Positions 62,156 through 64,000 of a stretch of DNA of 64,000 nt are shown piece after piece. Numbering within the stretch: position 1 is the stretch's first letter; every line of letters begins with the position of its first letter. The stretch is from Algihabitans sp965233705. Its GTDB lineage: Bacteria > Pseudomonadota > Alphaproteobacteria > Kiloniellales > DSM-21159. The position numbers and the translations under genes are program-made. The notes under the pieces were generated by a model. That model searched no databases. It saw nothing but the letters and a program-made list of their open reading frames with translations, and had not been told where the DNA came from. The stretch is from the NCBI GenBank assembly GCA_965233705.1, contig CBDDTF010000002.1:62001-126000 (forward strand). The letters run 5' to 3'.

Positions 62156-62188
62156 CGCGCCCGGCCCGCGCCCGGCCCGCGCCCGGCC
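62156..62188. repeat. Three perfect 11-bp tandem repeats
   Basis: CGCGCCCGGCC is repeated at 62156-62166, 62167-62177 and 62178-62188, with a partial copy after. The array lies in the leader region between the operator and the CocE hydrolase start. The rest of the 466-base intergenic region (61862-62327) holds no gene. Confidence 0.9.
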
Positions 62189-62327
62189 CGCCCTGCGCCG
62201 CGCCACCGCCGCGCGTCCCGAGGCGAGTCACGCCGTGCGTCACAGTGCGTCAGCTCGCCCGAGTGCGCGCAATTGCCGGCGCGAAAACCCCGGTCGTAGC
62301 TTCGCGCCACACCATCAGGAGGAGTGG

Positions 62328-64000
62328 ATGCGAGAAGTACCAACCGAACACGACGTGCGGATCGAGGATCCCGTCTGGATCACCATGGCCGACGGCACCC
62401 GGCTGGCCGCCCGTATCTGGCTGCCCGAGAGCGCCGAGCGGCAGCCAGTGCCGGCGATTCTGGAGTACCTGCCCTACCGCCGGCGCGACGGCACGGTGAT
62501 GCGCGACGACATCAACCACCCCTGGTTCGCGGCCAACGGCTACGCCTGCGTGCGCGTCGATGTGCGCGGCAACGGCGATTCCGACGGCTTCATGGACGAC
62601 GAGTACACCGACGAGGAGCTGGACGACGGCGTCCAGGTCATCGAGTGGCTGAGCCGGCAGCCCTGGTGCAACGGCAACGTCGGCATGATCGGCATCTCCT
62701 GGGGCGGCTTCAACGGCCTGCAGATCGCCGCGCTGCGCCCCGAGGCGCTGAAGGCGATCGTCACGATCTGCTCCACCGACGACCGCTACGCCGACGACAT
62801 CCACTACATGGGCGGCTGCCTGCTGACCGAGAACATGGGCTGGTCGTCGCAGATGCTGGCCTACTCCTCGCGGCCGCCGGACCCGGAGATCGTCGGCGAG
62901 CGCTGGCGGGAGATGTGGCGCGCGCGCCTGGAGCACCAGCCGCTGCTGATCGACACCTGGCTGCGCCATCAGCGCCGCGACGCCTACTGGAAGCGCGGCT
63001 CGGTCTGCGAGGACTACAGCGCCATCACCGCCGCGGTCTTCGCCGTGGGCGGCTGGGCCGACGCCTACTCCAACACCATCCCGCGGCTGCTCTCCAACCT
63101 GAGCTCGCCGGTCAAGGGGCTGATCGGCCCCTGGGTCCACAAGTACCCGCACCAGGCCTACCCGGAGCCGGCCGTCGGCTTCCTGCAGGAGTGCAAGCGC
63201 TGGTGGGACCGCTGGCTGAAGGGCGAGGAGAACGGCATCGAGCAGGAGCCGGTGGTCACCTACCACATCATGGAGTCGACCAAGCCGGCCCGGCGCATCG
63301 ACGTGCGTGACGGCGTCTGGGCGGCCGAGGAGCGCTGGCCCTCGCCGAACGTGCACCTGCAGCGCCTGCCCTTCGGTGCCGACGGCCTGGGCGGAACGCC
63401 GGCGGAGGCGCCGCTGAAGATCACCGCCGACCAGGGCGTCGGGCGGGCCGCCCAGCGCTTCTGCCCCGGCATGCGCGACCGCTACGAGCTGGCCGACGAC
63501 CAGACGGCGGACGACGCCGGCTCGCTGGTGCTCGACGGCCCGGAGCTGGAGGCACCGCTCGATCTGGTCGGGCCGGCCTTCGTCAAGATCAAGGCGACGC
63601 CGGACGCCACGGGCGGCTTCGTGGTGGCGCGGCTGAGCGACGTGCGCCCGGACGGCACCGTCGCCTTCATCACCAAGGGCGCGCTCAACCTGACCCACGC
63701 GGACCATCACCAGACGGTGACCCCGCTGCGCCCCGGCGAGCCGATCGAGCGCACCGTCCGGCTCAACGACATCGCCTACCGCCTGCTGCCGGGGCACCGG
63801 CTGCGGCTGTCGCTGTCGACCGGCTACTGGCCGATGATCTGGCCCTCGGCGGAGGCGCTGTCGCTGGAGCTGGACCCCGCCGGCTGCCAGCTCGCGCTGC
63901 CGGTGCGCCAGGGCGAGGGACCGGCACCGCGGCCCTTCGAGGACCCCGAGGGCGCCACCCCGCTGGCCAACGTCGAGCTGCGGCCCGAGGACAGCGAGCG
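62328..64000 (+). CDS. CocE/NonD family hydrolase (runs off window)
   Basis: At least 557 residues of an alpha/beta hydrolase of the X-Pro dipeptidyl-peptidase/cocaine esterase family are visible. The start MREVPTEHDVRIEDPVWITM leads to the oxyanion region LEYLPYRRRDGTV. Nucleophile Ser124 lies in MIGISWGGFNGLQ and the catalytic His is probably His271 in GPWVHKYPHQAYPEP. A C-terminal jelly-roll domain follows. AGGAGG lies upstream of ATG 62328. It is divergent from the TRAP operon and may share its operator. Family members cleave esters, amides and X-Pro peptides; the substrate here is unknown. The stop codon is outside the window. Confidence 0.88.
   Translation, partial: MREVPTEHDVRIEDPVWITMADGTRLAARIWLPESAERQPVPAILEYLPYRRRDGTVMRDDINHPWFAANGYACVRVDVRGNGDSDGFMDDEYTDEELDDGVQVIEWLSRQPWCNGNVGMIGISWGGFNGLQIAALRPEALKAIVTICSTDDRYADDIHYMGGCLLTENMGWSSQMLAYSSRPPDPEIVGERWREMWRARLEHQPLLIDTWLRHQRRDAYWKRGSVCEDYSAITAAVFAVGGWADAYSNTIPRLLSNLSSPVKGLIGPWVHKYPHQAYPEPAVGFLQECKRWWDRWLKGEENGIEQEPVVTYHIMESTKPARRIDVRDGVWAAEERWPSPNVHLQRLPFGADGLGGTPAEAPLKITADQGVGRAAQRFCPGMRDRYELADDQTADDAGSLVLDGPELEAPLDLVGPAFVKIKATPDATGGFVVARLSDVRPDGTVAFITKGALNLTHADHHQTVTPLRPGEPIERTVRLNDIAYRLLPGHRLRLSLSTGYWPMIWPSAEALSLELDPAGCQLALPVRQGEGPAPRPFEDPEGATPLANVELRPEDSE

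Overview
This window is chromosomal DNA from a very GC-rich alphaproteobacterium. Nearly every real gene has the G/C-rich third codon positions that also create long antisense shadow frames. The gene set fits Rhodospirillales/Kiloniellales-like relatives: rne, amiC, mrcA and prfB in a row, a complete System I cytochrome c maturation locus beside acnA, an aa3 oxidase cluster with the alphaproteobacterial order ctaC-ctaD-ctaB-coxF-ctaG-ctaE-DUF983-SURF1, DUF3422 and tldD nearby, and a CyaC-type redox adenylate cyclase. The genus cannot be named from sequence reading alone.

Layout. 1-7.2 kb: RNase E start (partial), AmiC-like amidase, PBP1A, release factor 2 with a programmed frameshift, and a degenerate metallo-beta-lactamase-fold protein. 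7.2-11.5 kb: two small membrane proteins around tRNA-Ser(GGA), a divergent LysR/EamA exporter pair and acetoacetyl-CoA reductase. 11.9-21.6 kb: one minus-strand block encoding a branched-chain-type ABC transporter (LivG, LivH, LivM, substrate-binding protein, LivF) framed by two AMP-forming CoA ligases and ending in a methyltransferase, probably an organic-acid uptake and activation operon. 22.2-33.4 kb: aconitase, a DUF4760-like protein and ccmABCDEFGHI in order. 33.6-38.9 kb: Tas-like aldo/keto reductase, SGNH esterase and a divergent YbbA/YbbP-type ABC exporter. 39-47.2 kb: Bax inhibitor-1 family protein, a small secreted protein and the aa3 oxidase structural and assembly cluster. 47.5-56 kb: DUF3422, TldD, the redox cyclase, a DUF1289 protein, an OmpA-type lipoprotein, glyoxalase I, a PAS protein and a HAD hydrolase. 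56-64 kb: an accessory-looking catabolic cluster (TRAP transporter with an embedded TetR regulator, a metal-dependent amidohydrolase, a cysteine hydrolase) divergent from a CocE/NonD hydrolase that runs off the window.

How the parts fit. CcmA-I supply haem-loaded c-type cytochromes, and CtaB, CtaG, SURF1 and CoxF build the aa3 oxidase, so about 15 kb serves respiration. The nearby CyaC-type cyclase could report quinone redox state as cAMP. The Liv/CoA-ligase operon and the TRAP/hydrolase cluster are two separate import-and-catabolise modules of unknown substrate. The second has a near-perfect palindromic operator lying on a CTTGAC -35 box.

The most unusual structural signal is a recurring set of short tandem arrays (about 10-18 bp units, 2-6 copies) at gene ends, starts or protein N-termini, at more than ten unrelated loci. 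Many genes also end in GC-rich perfect hairpins with only a very short T tract. No insertion sequence, prophage, CRISPR array or rRNA was seen.
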